DNA of 20,803 nt from JBEIDK01 sp040383485 (GTDB lineage: Bacteria; Bacteroidota; Bacteroidia; UBA4408). The notes under the pieces were generated by a model. It searched no databases and was not told the DNA's origin. It was given only the letters and a program-made list of their open reading frames with translations. The stretch spans positions 1 through 20,803 of the forward strand of contig JBEIDK010000047.1 in the NCBI GenBank assembly GCA_040383485.1. Reading direction: 5' to 3'. This document shows positions 1-7,648 of this stretch, piece after piece. The translations under genes were made by a program, and so were the position numbers. Position 1 is the stretch's first letter. Every line of letters begins with the position of its first letter.

Positions 1-1
1 A

Positions 2-43
2 GCTGAAAATACTGAAAAATTAAAAGAAGGAAGTTTGGTATAA
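2..43 (+). CDS. prfA: C-terminal end of probable peptide chain release factor 1 (partial)
   Basis: The open frame entering from the left edge reads AENTEKLKEGSLV and then stops with TAA. This short tail resembles the C-terminus of release factor 1 in Bacteroidota, where the last helix has a pattern like 'ENxEKLKE'. In many genomes of this phylum prfA lies directly upstream of pyrF, as this frame does here. A hairpin terminator follows 27 bases after the stop, which fits the end of a real gene. Only 13 residues are visible, so the assignment rests on a short match from memory plus gene order. Release factor 1 recognises UAA and UAG at the ribosome. The tail could belong to another protein, but that this is a coding end is fairly likely. 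Confidence 0.5.
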   Translation, partial: AENTEKLKEGSLV

Positions 44-70
44 TGCCTTAATAAGTTAACTGAAAATTTA

Positions 71-99
71 AAAGCAACATCTTAAGATGTTGCTTTTTC
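71..99 (+). terminator. Intrinsic terminator after the upstream gene, in front of pyrF
   Basis: Bases 71-96 form a perfect 26-base inverted repeat, with arms AAAGCAACATCTT and AAGATGTTGCTTT, followed by further T-rich sequence. The core stem is GCAACATC with GATGTTGC around a TTAA turn. This is a standard factor-independent terminator for the gene that ends at 43. It stops only 19 bases before the pyrF ATG, so pyrF has almost no room for its own promoter downstream of the hairpin. Confidence 0.85.
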
Positions 100-115
100 T
101 TTAAATAATTTGCAA

Positions 116-928
116 ATGACTAGAATCGAATTAATAAATGAAATATTCACCAAAAAAACTTTTTTGTGCATTGGATTAGATCCTGATTTAGATAAATTTC
201 CAAAACATTTATTAGAAACTAGCAATCCTATTTTTGAATTTAATAAAGCAATTATTGATGCAACGGCGCCTTACTGTGTAAGCTATAAGCCGAACACTGC
301 ATTTTATGAGCAGTATGGAATTAAAGGATGGCAAGCTTTTGAAGACACAATAGCATATTTAAAATTAAACTATCCAAAGCACTTTATAATTGCCGATGCT
401 AAAAGAGGAGATATCGGAAATACAAGTCACGCCTACGCAAAAGCCTTTTTTAATAATTTAGATTGTGATGCAATAACAGTAGCTCCATACATGGGTATTG
501 ATAGTGTTTCCCCTTTTTTAGAGTACAAAAATAAATGGGCCATTCTATTGGCATTAACTTCGAATGAAGGATCAGCAAATTTTCAAAATTTAAAAATAGA
601 AAACGCTGGTTTTTTATTTGAAGAGGTTTTAAAAGAATCAATAAAATGGGGAACCGAAGAAAATTTGATGTTTGTGGTAGGGGCTACCAAAGCTAAAATG
701 TTTGAGAATATTAGGAAGATAATACCTAATCATTTTTTATTGGTTCCTGGCATTGGCGCTCAAGGTGGTAGTTTAAGTGAGGTTGTTAAGTATGGCTTTA
801 ACAATGATTGCGGTTTACTCGTTAATTCTTCGAGAGGAATAATTTATGCTGATAACAGTATTCATTATGCTCAAGCTTCAGCCGCCGAAGCACAAAAAAT
901 TGCAAGTGAAATGGCAACCCATTTTTAA
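116..928 (+). CDS. pyrF: Orotidine 5'-phosphate decarboxylase
   Basis: This cytoplasmic enzyme decarboxylates OMP to UMP, the last step of de novo pyrimidine synthesis. The 270-residue length fits the longer PyrF subfamily (about 270 residues) rather than the 230-residue E. coli type. Visible motifs are CIGLDPD near residue 18 in the first beta strand, SYKPNTAFYE near 56, and the catalytic signature DAKRGDIGNT at 94-103, which carries the Asp-Lys-x-x-Asp catalytic residues. A phosphate-loop-like stretch LVPGIGAQGG lies near 208, with NSSRGIIYA near 236. An in-frame TTG lies at 110, but the ATG at 116 is the better start because MTRIELI leads straight into the family N-terminus. The next gene starts 7 bp after the stop, so pyrF probably heads a short operon with the VF530 and DUF2130 genes. 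Confidence 0.95.
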   Translation: MTRIELINEIFTKKTFLCIGLDPDLDKFPKHLLETSNPIFEFNKAIIDATAPYCVSYKPNTAFYEQYGIKGWQAFEDTIAYLKLNYPKHFIIADAKRGDIGNTSHAYAKAFFNNLDCDAITVAPYMGIDSVSPFLEYKNKWAILLALTSNEGSANFQNLKIENAGFLFEEVLKESIKWGTEENLMFVVGATKAKMFENIRKIIPNHFLLVPGIGAQGGSLSEVVKYGFNNDCGLLVNSSRGIIYADNSIHYAQASAAEAQKIASEMATHF

Positions 929-935
929 TTTTATT

Positions 936-1151
936 ATGGAACAGAAAAATAATCCTCTTCATGGAAAAACTTTAGAAATGATTTTAATTGAATTGCATAA
1001 TTATTATGGTTGGGAACAATTGAGTTTTCATATCAACATCAATTGCTTCAAGATTAACCCAAGCATCAAATCAAGTTTAACTTTCTTGAGGAAAACGCCA
1101 TGGGCAAGAAAACAAGTTGAAGATTTATATATTAAAATAAACCAGTATTAA
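936..1151 (+). CDS. VF530 family (DUF2132) small DNA-binding protein
   Basis: This is a 71-residue protein with the hallmarks of the VF530/DUF2132 family: NPLHGKTLEMIL at 6-17, YGWEQL near 24, INCFKINPSIKSSL in the middle and FLRKTPWARKQVEDLY near the end. The family is named after a Vibrio fischeri protein of known structure. It is described as a small helical DNA-binding fold of unknown physiological role, and the length here matches the usual 65-80 residues. The reading frame stays open upstream to 846 inside pyrF, but the conserved part begins just after the ATG at 936, 7 bp past the pyrF stop, so I place the start there. Close spacing on both sides (12 bp to the next gene) indicates co-transcription with pyrF and the DUF2130 gene. 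Confidence 0.88.
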   Translation: MEQKNNPLHGKTLEMILIELHNYYGWEQLSFHININCFKINPSIKSSLTFLRKTPWARKQVEDLYIKINQY

Positions 1152-1163
1152 AGGTCAAATAAA

Positions 1164-2474
1164 ATGAATAAAGCATCAGAAATATCTTGCCCTAATTGTG
1201 GCCATAAATTTGAGTTAGAAAATCAATTAAGGTTGGGAATTGAACAAGAATTCAAGGAAAAATATAATAGCCGGTGGAAAGAGGAAAAGAGTGCTATGCA
1301 GAAGGAGAAGGATGAACTTAGAAAGCAAGAACAAATTTTACAACAAAACAGAGAGCAAATACAATCGACAGTTCAAGACGAGGTAAATAAGAAATTGCTT
1401 GCCGAAAAGGAAGAATTGGCAAAACTTAAAAATCAGCAATTCGAAATAATACAAGAAGCCATAGCGAAAGAAAGAATCGAGCTAACTGAATTGGCGAAAA
1501 AAAATGCCGAAAAAGATTTGAGTGTTCAAATAGAAATGTTGAATAAAGAATTAGATGAGAAGAGAAATGTAATTCAAGATTCGCAAAAACGTGAACTAGA
1601 ACTTTTAAAAAAACAACAGGAACTTGACGAACAAAAAAAAGCATTTGAACTTGAGTCACAAAGGCAAATAAACCAGATGCAAGTTGAGCTTGAAGAGAAA
1701 ATAAAAAAGGCTGAAGCTGAAAAAATTGACTTTAAGATGAAGGAGAAAGAAAAGCAGATTGAAGACCTTCATAAATTAGTAGATGAGATGAAACGTAAGA
1801 GTGAGCAAGGTAGCATGCAAACGCAAGGCGAAGTTCAAGAACTTGCCTTAGAAGAATTACTGAAAAATTCATTTCCGTATGATTTAATTGAAGAGGTGGG
1901 TAAAGGTGTAAGAGGTGCTGATGCAATACAAATTGTAAATAATCATTTTGGAAAACAATGCGGTAAAATTATTTACGAAAGTAAACGCACTAAAAACTTT
2001 ACTAATGAATGGGTTGATAAGCTTAAAGCTGACCAACGAAGCTCACAGGCAGACGTTGCAATTTTAGTAACCCAAACCATGCCTAAAGAAATGGCTCACT
2101 TTGGCGAAAGAAATGGTGTCTGGATTTGCAGCTTTGATGAAGTTAAACCTTTGGCCAGCGTTGTTAGAGATGGCATTATTAAAGTTTCATTGGCCATGGC
2201 GTCTCAAGAAAATAAAGGTGAGAAAATGCAGATGATGTATGATTTTTTAACTAGTACAGAATTTAGAAATCAGATGGAAGCTATTGTTGATGGATTTAGA
2301 ACCATGCGAGAAGGAATTATTAAAGAGAAAGTACAAGCTGAGAAAAACTGGAAGGAACGCGAAAAACAACTTGATAAAGTATTGTTAAATGCAACACATT
2401 TTATTGGATCAGTAAAGGGAATTGCTGGTAGTGCTATGGACGATATTAAGATGATAAGAGAGGAAGATAATTAA
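1164..2474 (+). CDS. DUF2130 coiled-coil protein with N-terminal zinc knuckle
   Basis: This 436-residue soluble protein begins with a half zinc ribbon, CPNCGHKFEL, at residues 9-18. A long highly charged coiled coil rich in Glu, Lys and Gln follows at about 25-215. The C-terminal DUF2130 domain occupies about 220-430. Conserved-looking points in that domain are EVQELALEELL at 223-233, GVRGADAIQ at 248-256, IIYESKRTKNF at 269-279, and a beta strand DVAILVTQ at 297-304. The arrangement Glu, then GAD, then E-x-K (272-274), then a hydrophobic strand is what a PD-(D/E)XK nuclease core would show, but that is my inference. The role of the family is not established. It is the last gene of the pyrF run and converges on a lipoprotein gene with only 5 bp between the stops. 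Confidence 0.85.
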   Translation: MNKASEISCPNCGHKFELENQLRLGIEQEFKEKYNSRWKEEKSAMQKEKDELRKQEQILQQNREQIQSTVQDEVNKKLLAEKEELAKLKNQQFEIIQEAIAKERIELTELAKKNAEKDLSVQIEMLNKELDEKRNVIQDSQKRELELLKKQQELDEQKKAFELESQRQINQMQVELEEKIKKAEAEKIDFKMKEKEKQIEDLHKLVDEMKRKSEQGSMQTQGEVQELALEELLKNSFPYDLIEEVGKGVRGADAIQIVNNHFGKQCGKIIYESKRTKNFTNEWVDKLKADQRSSQADVAILVTQTMPKEMAHFGERNGVWICSFDEVKPLASVVRDGIIKVSLAMASQENKGEKMQMMYDFLTSTEFRNQMEAIVDGFRTMREGIIKEKVQAEKNWKEREKQLDKVLLNATHFIGSVKGIAGSAMDDIKMIREEDN

Positions 2475-2484
2475 TTTAATTATC
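2466..2484. terminator. AT-rich palindrome spanning two convergent stop codons
   Basis: Bases 2466-2474 (GATAATTAA) and 2476-2484 (TTAATTATC) are perfect inverse complements around one T. The TAA stops of the plus-strand DUF2130 gene and the minus-strand lipoprotein gene both lie inside it. No strong T tract or GC-rich stem is present, so at best it is a weak bidirectional terminator. Chance is possible in such AT-rich DNA. Confidence 0.3.
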
Positions 2485-2899
2485 GTTTATGAATGCACTT
2501 CGTATTTTCTGATAAGAAAACTAATTTTGAAGAACCTAATATATTTTTAGCTCCATCAATAAATTCTAATTGCTCCTTAGTAGAAATTTCAGTCAATTTA
2601 AAGCAGTAGTCACTTTCACCCTCTCGGCCCCAGGCGAACCTTTCAAAGACTATTGTTTTACCTTTTTTTGTGTTAAAATCAGAAATGTAATCAGTAAATT
2701 TCTTTACTAATTTTATATCAGGCCCACCTCCAAAGCTAATAAATGAAGCAATAAATCTATAGCTGTCAGTGGCTAAAGCTTCTTTAGTATTCACTTCAGA
2801 ATTTTGCTTTTCATTTTTCTGTTCTTTAGTTGCAGTTTTATTTGACTTACAAGACATAAAGATGATTGTAACTATGCATATGTAAAGTATATTTCTCAT
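2480..2899 (-). CDS. Small outer-surface lipoprotein of unknown function
   Basis: The 139-residue product starts with a type II signal peptide: MRNILYICIVTIIFMSC, with a short charged n-region, a hydrophobic core and a lipobox-like FMSC in which Cys17 would be lipidated. A low-complexity hydrophilic linker rich in Lys, Asn, Thr and Glu follows to about residue 45. The folded part contains YRFIASFISFGGGPD, a helix KLVKKFTDYI, then FERFAWGREGESDYCFKL and a final segment SENTKCIHKR. I believe similar small lipoproteins with a WGREGE-like motif occur in other Bacteroidota, but I know no function. The gene is monocistronic. It has its own -7 element 36 bases upstream and converges on the DUF2130 gene. 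Predicted location is the periplasmic face of a membrane. Confidence 0.75.
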   Translation of the reverse strand: MRNILYICIVTIIFMSCKSNKTATKEQKNEKQNSEVNTKEALATDSYRFIASFISFGGGPDIKLVKKFTDYISDFNTKKGKTIVFERFAWGREGESDYCFKLTEISTKEQLEFIDGAKNILGSSKLVFLSENTKCIHKR

Positions 2900-2934
2900 T
2901 TTTTATTATTCAATTGTTTCTTTAATTAATTTAC

Positions 2935-2942
2935 CAAATGTA
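2935..2942 (-). promoter_or_regulatory. Candidate -7 promoter element of the lipoprotein gene
   Basis: Read on the minus strand this is TACATTTG, a perfect match to the Bacteroidota housekeeping -7 consensus TAnnTTTG. It would give a leader of roughly 30 bases before the ATG at 2899. I see no TTTG at the usual 17-23 base distance upstream (one lies only 12 bases away), so it is only half a promoter. Confidence 0.4.
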
Positions 2943-3088
2943 AATAATACAACTCAAATTAATATTTCATTTCATAGAAAAAAGAAATTATTTCTTTTGA
3001 ATTCTAATTTATTATAGTTTTCTTGAAAAACTTTTAACTTATGACATTAACTTTCATCTAAATAACTAATTTTCAACTAAATTGTAAT

Positions 3089-3096
3089 TAGGTTTG
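3089..3096 (+). promoter_or_regulatory. Candidate -7 promoter element of asnB
   Basis: The sequence TAGGTTTG matches the Bacteroidota -7 consensus TAnnTTTG exactly and lies 25 bases before the asnB ATG, which predicts a leader of about 20 bases. The -33 region shows only a poor TTTTC at 3070-3074. Apart from this and the lipoprotein element, I see nothing else structured in the 222-bp divergent region 2900-3121. Confidence 0.4.
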
Positions 3097-3121
3097 ACTT
3101 AAATGAAGAAATAAAACAAAA

Positions 3122-5146
3122 ATGTGTGGAATAGCTGGTATAATTAATTTAGACCATAACATAAAAACCAGTTATAGTCAGATTATAGATATGTGCGATG
3201 CGCAAAGACATCGAGGGCCTGACGGTGAAGGATATTTATATTCAAATGATTTTAGTTTCGAAAATTTTGAATACCTAAAAAACAGAAGACCAAAAGCCCA
3301 TATTCATATTGCTCAATCTAAACGTAGAGTTATGCTAGGGCATAGGCGCCTAAGTATTATAGATTTAAGTGATAATGCATTTCAACCAATGCCTGATAAC
3401 GATGAAAAAGTATGGGTTGTTTATAATGGCGAAATATATAATCATCATGAAATTAGAAAGGAGTTAGTTTCCTTAGGATATAAATTTAATACCAATCATT
3501 CGGATACTGAAGTATTAATTAATGCATATAAAGAGTGGGGGGTTGATTGCTTGCAACATTTTAGAGGAATGTTTGCCTTTGTTTTGTGGGATATTGAAAA
3601 AGACTTATTTTTTGTAGTAAGAGATAGGTTAGGAGTAAAGCCTCTATTTTATTCACTAAACAACGGCCAATTTTATTTCAGTAGTGAAATAAAAGGCATT
3701 CTGCAAAATAAAGAATGTGAGCGTAAAATTAATTACCATGCTCTTAATGAATACCTTACTTTTAGTAGTGTAGCTGCACCTAATACAATGTACAAAGGTA
3801 TTTATAAAATAAAGCCTGCACATTATTTGTTAATTACCAATGGTGAAGTAAGAGCCCAAAAGCAGTATTGGGATTTAGCCGAGATAGCTACTCATAAATT
3901 AAATTTAAATGAACACGAAACTTCGGAACTCCTGTTAGAAAAACTTATTGATTCTGTGAATGTTAGAAGGGAAGGTGATGTTCCTTATGGTGCATTGCTA
4001 TCTGGCGGAGTAGATTCAAGTGCCAATGTTGCAATACTTTCAAAGCTAATCAGCAATGAGCTAGAAACTTTTACTGTAGGGTTTAAAAATGTTGAGAATG
4101 TTTATAAAAATGAGTTTGAGTATGCTGAAAAAGTAGCAAAGCAATTCAATACCAAACACAATCAAATTTGTCTTGACGACAATTATTTTTACGATTTTCT
4201 AGAAAAAATGTCAATCCATATTGATGAACCATTGGCTGACACGGCTTGTATTCCTATTTATTATGTAGCTCAGTTGGCAAGACAACACAATATTAAAATA
4301 TTATTAGGAGGCGAAGGAAGTGATGAACTGTTTATTGGCTATCAGCTATGGCGTTTTAATTATGATTTTAACAATTTAATTGGAACAAAAAATAACAAGT
4401 TTCTAATTGCTGCTACTAAAAGAATCTTGAAATTACCTTACATAAAAAATAAACGAGTATTCTATAAAGATTGGTTGAATAAAATCTCTAAATATCAAAC
4501 TTCTTTTTGGGGAGGCACTATACTATTTGATGAAGATAAAAAGAAAAAAATATTTTCAGAATCTTTTAAAGCTAAGACCTTAGAGTTTGATGTTTACAAG
4601 AATATTGAATTATTGTTATCAAAATTTACTAATGCAGGAAATACTGATTTTCTTGATTGGATGACGTATTTAGATACTAATATTAGACTACCAGAGTTAT
4701 TACTTTCTAGGTTAGATAGAATGACTATGGCAGCGTCTGTTGAAGCCCGTGAACCTTTCATGGATTATAGGTTAGCTGAATTTGCAATGCAAATTGACTC
4801 ATCTCTAAAAATAAAGAATAAGACAGAAAAATATATTCTAAAAAAATCTTTGGAAGGCATACTTGAACCTGAAATTATTTACAGGGAAAAAGATGGATTT
4901 ACAGTGCCATTGAATCAAATTTTTGATAATGATATATTCAGAAAATTTGCCAGCAAAAAAATTAATGAGTTTAATGATTATGAAAAACTTTTCACATCAG
5001 AATATATTCATTCAATTTTCGAAAACAATTCCTACTTGGAAATATGGCAATTAATGAACTTAGCAATTTGGTGGGAAAACTATATTATTGGAACATCGCG
5101 TTACATTAATGAAGAAGGTAATATAAAGCCATCATTTATTAATTAG
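3122..5146 (+). CDS. asnB: Asparagine synthetase (glutamine-hydrolysing)
   Basis: This cytoplasmic enzyme makes asparagine from aspartate, ATP and glutamine. The start is fixed because the nucleophile must be residue 2, and the protein begins MCGIAGI. The N-terminal class II glutaminase domain (about 1-245) shows RHRGPDG at 29-35, GHRRLSIIDLS at 73-83 and YNGEIYN at 101-107. The synthetase domain has the pyrophosphate loop LSGGVDSS at 293-300, DEPLADTACIPIYY at 368-381 and GGEGSDELFIGY at 396-407. At 674 residues it is longer than E. coli AsnB (554). An insert at about 42-70 separates the GPDG and GHRRLS motifs, as in the long AsnB forms often found in polysaccharide loci, but no sugar genes are present here. 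The DUF2851 gene starts 9 bp downstream and is probably co-transcribed. Confidence 0.93.
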   Translation: MCGIAGIINLDHNIKTSYSQIIDMCDAQRHRGPDGEGYLYSNDFSFENFEYLKNRRPKAHIHIAQSKRRVMLGHRRLSIIDLSDNAFQPMPDNDEKVWVVYNGEIYNHHEIRKELVSLGYKFNTNHSDTEVLINAYKEWGVDCLQHFRGMFAFVLWDIEKDLFFVVRDRLGVKPLFYSLNNGQFYFSSEIKGILQNKECERKINYHALNEYLTFSSVAAPNTMYKGIYKIKPAHYLLITNGEVRAQKQYWDLAEIATHKLNLNEHETSELLLEKLIDSVNVRREGDVPYGALLSGGVDSSANVAILSKLISNELETFTVGFKNVENVYKNEFEYAEKVAKQFNTKHNQICLDDNYFYDFLEKMSIHIDEPLADTACIPIYYVAQLARQHNIKILLGGEGSDELFIGYQLWRFNYDFNNLIGTKNNKFLIAATKRILKLPYIKNKRVFYKDWLNKISKYQTSFWGGTILFDEDKKKKIFSESFKAKTLEFDVYKNIELLLSKFTNAGNTDFLDWMTYLDTNIRLPELLLSRLDRMTMAASVEAREPFMDYRLAEFAMQIDSSLKIKNKTEKYILKKSLEGILEPEIIYREKDGFTVPLNQIFDNDIFRKFASKKINEFNDYEKLFTSEYIHSIFENNSYLEIWQLMNLAIWWENYIIGTSRYINEEGNIKPSFIN

Positions 5147-5155
5147 TTTTAATTC

Positions 5156-6430
5156 ATGTTTTTGTTTAAAGAAGATATTTTACAACATATTTATAAATAT
5201 AAACTTTATTCTTCAACAAGTTTAAGAACTTTAAGTGGCGATGACTTACAGATTATAAAAACAGGTGAAAAGAATTTAAATTCAGGTCCTGACTTTCTAA
5301 ATGCACAAATAAAAATTGCCAATGTATTATTAGCAGGTAGTGTTGAAATTCATATCAACTCTAGTGATTGGCTTAAGCATAATCATAATAATGACAAATC
5401 ATACGAAAATGTAATTCTGCATGTTGTTTATAATAATGACAAGCCCATATTTATAAATGGTGTTGTAATTCCTACATTGGAATTAAAGAATATCGTAAGT
5501 GAAAGCTTATTATTAAAGTATTCTGAACTTTTAAAAAACAAAACGTTCGTGCCTTGTGAGAATAGTATTAGTAAGGTTCCTAGTATAATATTTAATTCTT
5601 GGATTGACCGCATGCTTGCGGAGCGCATGGATGATAAGAAACATTTTATAAATCAAATTTTTACAAATACATTCAACAACTGGGAAGAAACATTTTATCA
5701 ACTACTTGCATATACATTTGGATTTGGGATAAACAAACATGCTTTTATCAAAACAGCCCAAACATTACCATTAAATATTATTGCAAAACATAAAAATAAT
5801 TTATTTCAAATTGAGGCGCTATTGTTTGGAACTGCTGGTTTATTAAATGACTATTTAAATGATGATTATTTGATTAAATTGCAGAATGAATATTTATACC
5901 TAAAAACTAAATATACGTTAACTACATTCGTAACCAAACAAGAATGGCACTTTTCAAAGTTGCATCCAACAAATTTCCCTGCCATTCGACTTGCCCAGTT
6001 TGCTATGTTAATTTTTAAGTCATCTCATCTTTTTTCTAAAATTTTAGAAGCAAAAGATATTGAAAGTATTAAAAAAATGTTTGAAGTTGCCACTTCTGAA
6101 TATTGGAGCAATCACTATTCGCTTGATAAGACAAGTAAAAATAAAACGAAAAATCTTGGATCAGCAGCAATTGATTTAATTATTATCAACGCTATAGTGC
6201 CAACATTATCTGCTTATTCTCATAACAATGCAGACAATAGAAATAGAGCAAATGAGTATTTGTTAAATTTAAAACCTGAAAATAATAAAATTATTAGGGC
6301 ATGGACAGACGCTGGAATAAATGCCAAAGATTCTTATTCTAGCCAAGCATTATTGCATTTAAAAAACAATTATTGCGATAACAAAAAATGTCTTCAATGC
6401 TCAATTGGTAATTATATCATTAAGCAGTAA
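5156..6430 (+). CDS. DUF2851 family protein
   Basis: This 424-residue cytoplasmic protein has no signal peptide or membrane helix. It matches the DUF2851 family, largely confined to Bacteroidota, through its N-terminal block: FKEDILQHIYKYKL at 4-17, NSGPDFLNAQIKI at 42-54, AGSVEIHINSSDWLKHNH at 60-77 and YENVILHVVYNNDKPI at 83-98. A cysteine cluster CDNKKCLQCSIGNY lies near the C-terminus and could bind metal. The function of the family is unknown to me. The spacing of PD (45-46) and E-I-H (64-66) followed by SSDW is reminiscent of PD-(D/E)XK nuclease cores, which is inference only. It follows asnB by 9 bp, and its 3' end overlaps the convergent purQ end by 11 bp. Confidence 0.85.
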   Translation: MFLFKEDILQHIYKYKLYSSTSLRTLSGDDLQIIKTGEKNLNSGPDFLNAQIKIANVLLAGSVEIHINSSDWLKHNHNNDKSYENVILHVVYNNDKPIFINGVVIPTLELKNIVSESLLLKYSELLKNKTFVPCENSISKVPSIIFNSWIDRMLAERMDDKKHFINQIFTNTFNNWEETFYQLLAYTFGFGINKHAFIKTAQTLPLNIIAKHKNNLFQIEALLFGTAGLLNDYLNDDYLIKLQNEYLYLKTKYTLTTFVTKQEWHFSKLHPTNFPAIRLAQFAMLIFKSSHLFSKILEAKDIESIKKMFEVATSEYWSNHYSLDKTSKNKTKNLGSAAIDLIIINAIVPTLSAYSHNNADNRNRANEYLLNLKPENNKIIRAWTDAGINAKDSYSSQALLHLKNNYCDNKKCLQCSIGNYIIKQ

Positions 6431-7115
6431 CTAGGCTATTGATGATTGAGCTAAATATTTTATAACCGTCAGTATTGCCTAATTCAATATCTGAAGCACG
6501 CTCAGGGTGTGGCATCATGCCAAATACATTTTTATTTTCATTACAAACTCCAGCAATGTTTTCAAGACTTCCATTAGGATTAGAATTTTCATTAACTATT
6601 CCATTTTCGTCGCAATATTTAAAAAGTATTTGACCATTTGCATTTAGTTTGGCTAATGTATCTGTATCAGCAAAAAACCTTCCTTCACCATGAGCAATAG
6701 GGATTTTTAGTGCGCTTGTAACATCTAATTCAGCTGTTAAAATCGAATCAATAGTAACTGGTTTTATAAATAAATTTTTACAAATAAATTTTTGAGTATT
6801 ATTATGTAATAACGCTCCGGGCAATAAACCAGCTTCGCATAGTATTTGAAAACCATTACAAACACCAAATACATAACCGCCATTATTGGCATGTTCAATT
6901 ACACTCGACATAATGGGTGAAAATCTTGCAATTGCTCCGCTTCTTAAATAATCGCCGAAGGAAAAACCTCCTGGTAGTATAATAAAGTCACAATCTTGTA
7001 AGGAAGAATCTTTGTGCCACAATTTAACTACTTCTTGTTTCATGATGGTTTCAATCACATAAACCATGTCATCATCGCAATTGGACCCCGGGAAAATAAC
7101 AACTCCAAATTTCAT
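6420..7115 (-). CDS. purQ: Phosphoribosylformylglycinamidine synthase, glutaminase subunit PurQ
   Basis: PurQ is the class I glutamine amidotransferase subunit that supplies ammonia to PurL for the FGAR-to-FGAM step of purine synthesis, working with PurS. The 231 residues match the free-standing PurQ length. Visible motifs are VVIFPGSNCDDD at 5-16, ILPGGFSFGDYLRSGA at 46-61, the nucleophile elbow GVCNGFQILCEAG with Cys86, AHGEGRFF at 141-148, and the catalytic pair His203/Glu205 in MMPHPERA. A separate PurQ implies that this organism has the small PurL rather than the large fused enzyme. Neither purS nor purL is next to it. It has a single-gene appearance: the marR terminator lies upstream, and the gene converges on the DUF2851 gene with overlapping ends. 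No clear promoter was recognised in 7116-7160. Confidence 0.94.
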   Translation of the reverse strand: MKFGVVIFPGSNCDDDMVYVIETIMKQEVVKLWHKDSSLQDCDFIILPGGFSFGDYLRSGAIARFSPIMSSVIEHANNGGYVFGVCNGFQILCEAGLLPGALLHNNTQKFICKNLFIKPVTIDSILTAELDVTSALKIPIAHGEGRFFADTDTLAKLNANGQILFKYCDENGIVNENSNPNGSLENIAGVCNENKNVFGMMPHPERASDIELGNTDGYKIFSSIINSLVTA

Positions 7116-7160
7116 ATTTATTATTTTTTGCTAAGTTATAAAAGCATATTCTTAAAATAA

Positions 7161-7188
7161 AAAAAACACATTCTTAAATGTGTTTTTT
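7161..7188 (-). terminator. Intrinsic terminator after the MarR-family gene
   Basis: Arms AAAAAACACATT (7161-7172) and AATGTGTTTTTT (7177-7188) pair around a 4-base loop. In the minus-strand direction the hairpin lies 19 bases past the regulator's stop and runs into a T-rich tract. The A/T-symmetrical flanks would let it work in both directions. It separates the regulator gene from purQ. Confidence 0.8.
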
Positions 7189-7207
7189 TTATTTTATGTT
7201 CACAAGC

Positions 7208-7648
7208 CTATATAATAGTGGCTAATTTGTGATTAATGTTTTTATCTATTTTATATAATTTATCGAAGTATTCTTTTTCAAATTTTTCAACAATGAGTGT
7301 AGCTTTATCATAAAGCTTTTTTCCTTTATCTGTTAGTTCTACAATCTTAGCCCTAGTATCTATTTTACTTTCTTTTCTTTTTAATAATTTTTGCTCTTCC
7401 ATCAACCGCATCATTTTAGAAGTAGTCATTTTATCAAGCATTGCGTGTTTACTTAATAATACCTGTGTTGCTTTTAGATTATTAAAAGTATGAAAATTTA
7501 GTGCATTTAATAATGAATATTTTACTGTATCTAAATTATGGCTAATTAAAATTGAGTTTAATTTCTTTTGCCAATCGTTAGCAATACAATTAAAATAATA
7601 ACCTGTAGTTAAATTTTTAGTAGATGATTTTGACTTAGAATTACTCAT
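7208..7648 (-). CDS. MarR-family winged-helix transcriptional regulator
   Basis: This 146-residue protein has the MarR layout. An N-terminal dimerisation helix lies at about 15-50, and the helix-turn-helix at about 58-88 includes TQVLLSKHAMLDKMTTSKMM. It is followed by the winged segment LLKRKESKIDTRAKIVELT at 88-106 and C-terminal dimer helices with TDKGKKLYDKA. The acidic/basic wing pattern (KIDTRAKIVELTDKG) is the family's best marker. MarR proteins bind operators as dimers and usually repress a nearby gene in response to a ligand or oxidant. No obvious target is adjacent: purQ lies downstream beyond a terminator and the OmpA-family gene lies upstream beyond another. The regulator is therefore transcribed alone, and its ligand cannot be inferred. 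The first ten residues (Ser/Lys-rich) may be a disordered tail. Confidence 0.85.
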   Translation of the reverse strand: MSNSKSKSSTKNLTTGYYFNCIANDWQKKLNSILISHNLDTVKYSLLNALNFHTFNNLKATQVLLSKHAMLDKMTTSKMMRLMEEQKLLKRKESKIDTRAKIVELTDKGKKLYDKATLIVEKFEKEYFDKLYKIDKNINHKLATII

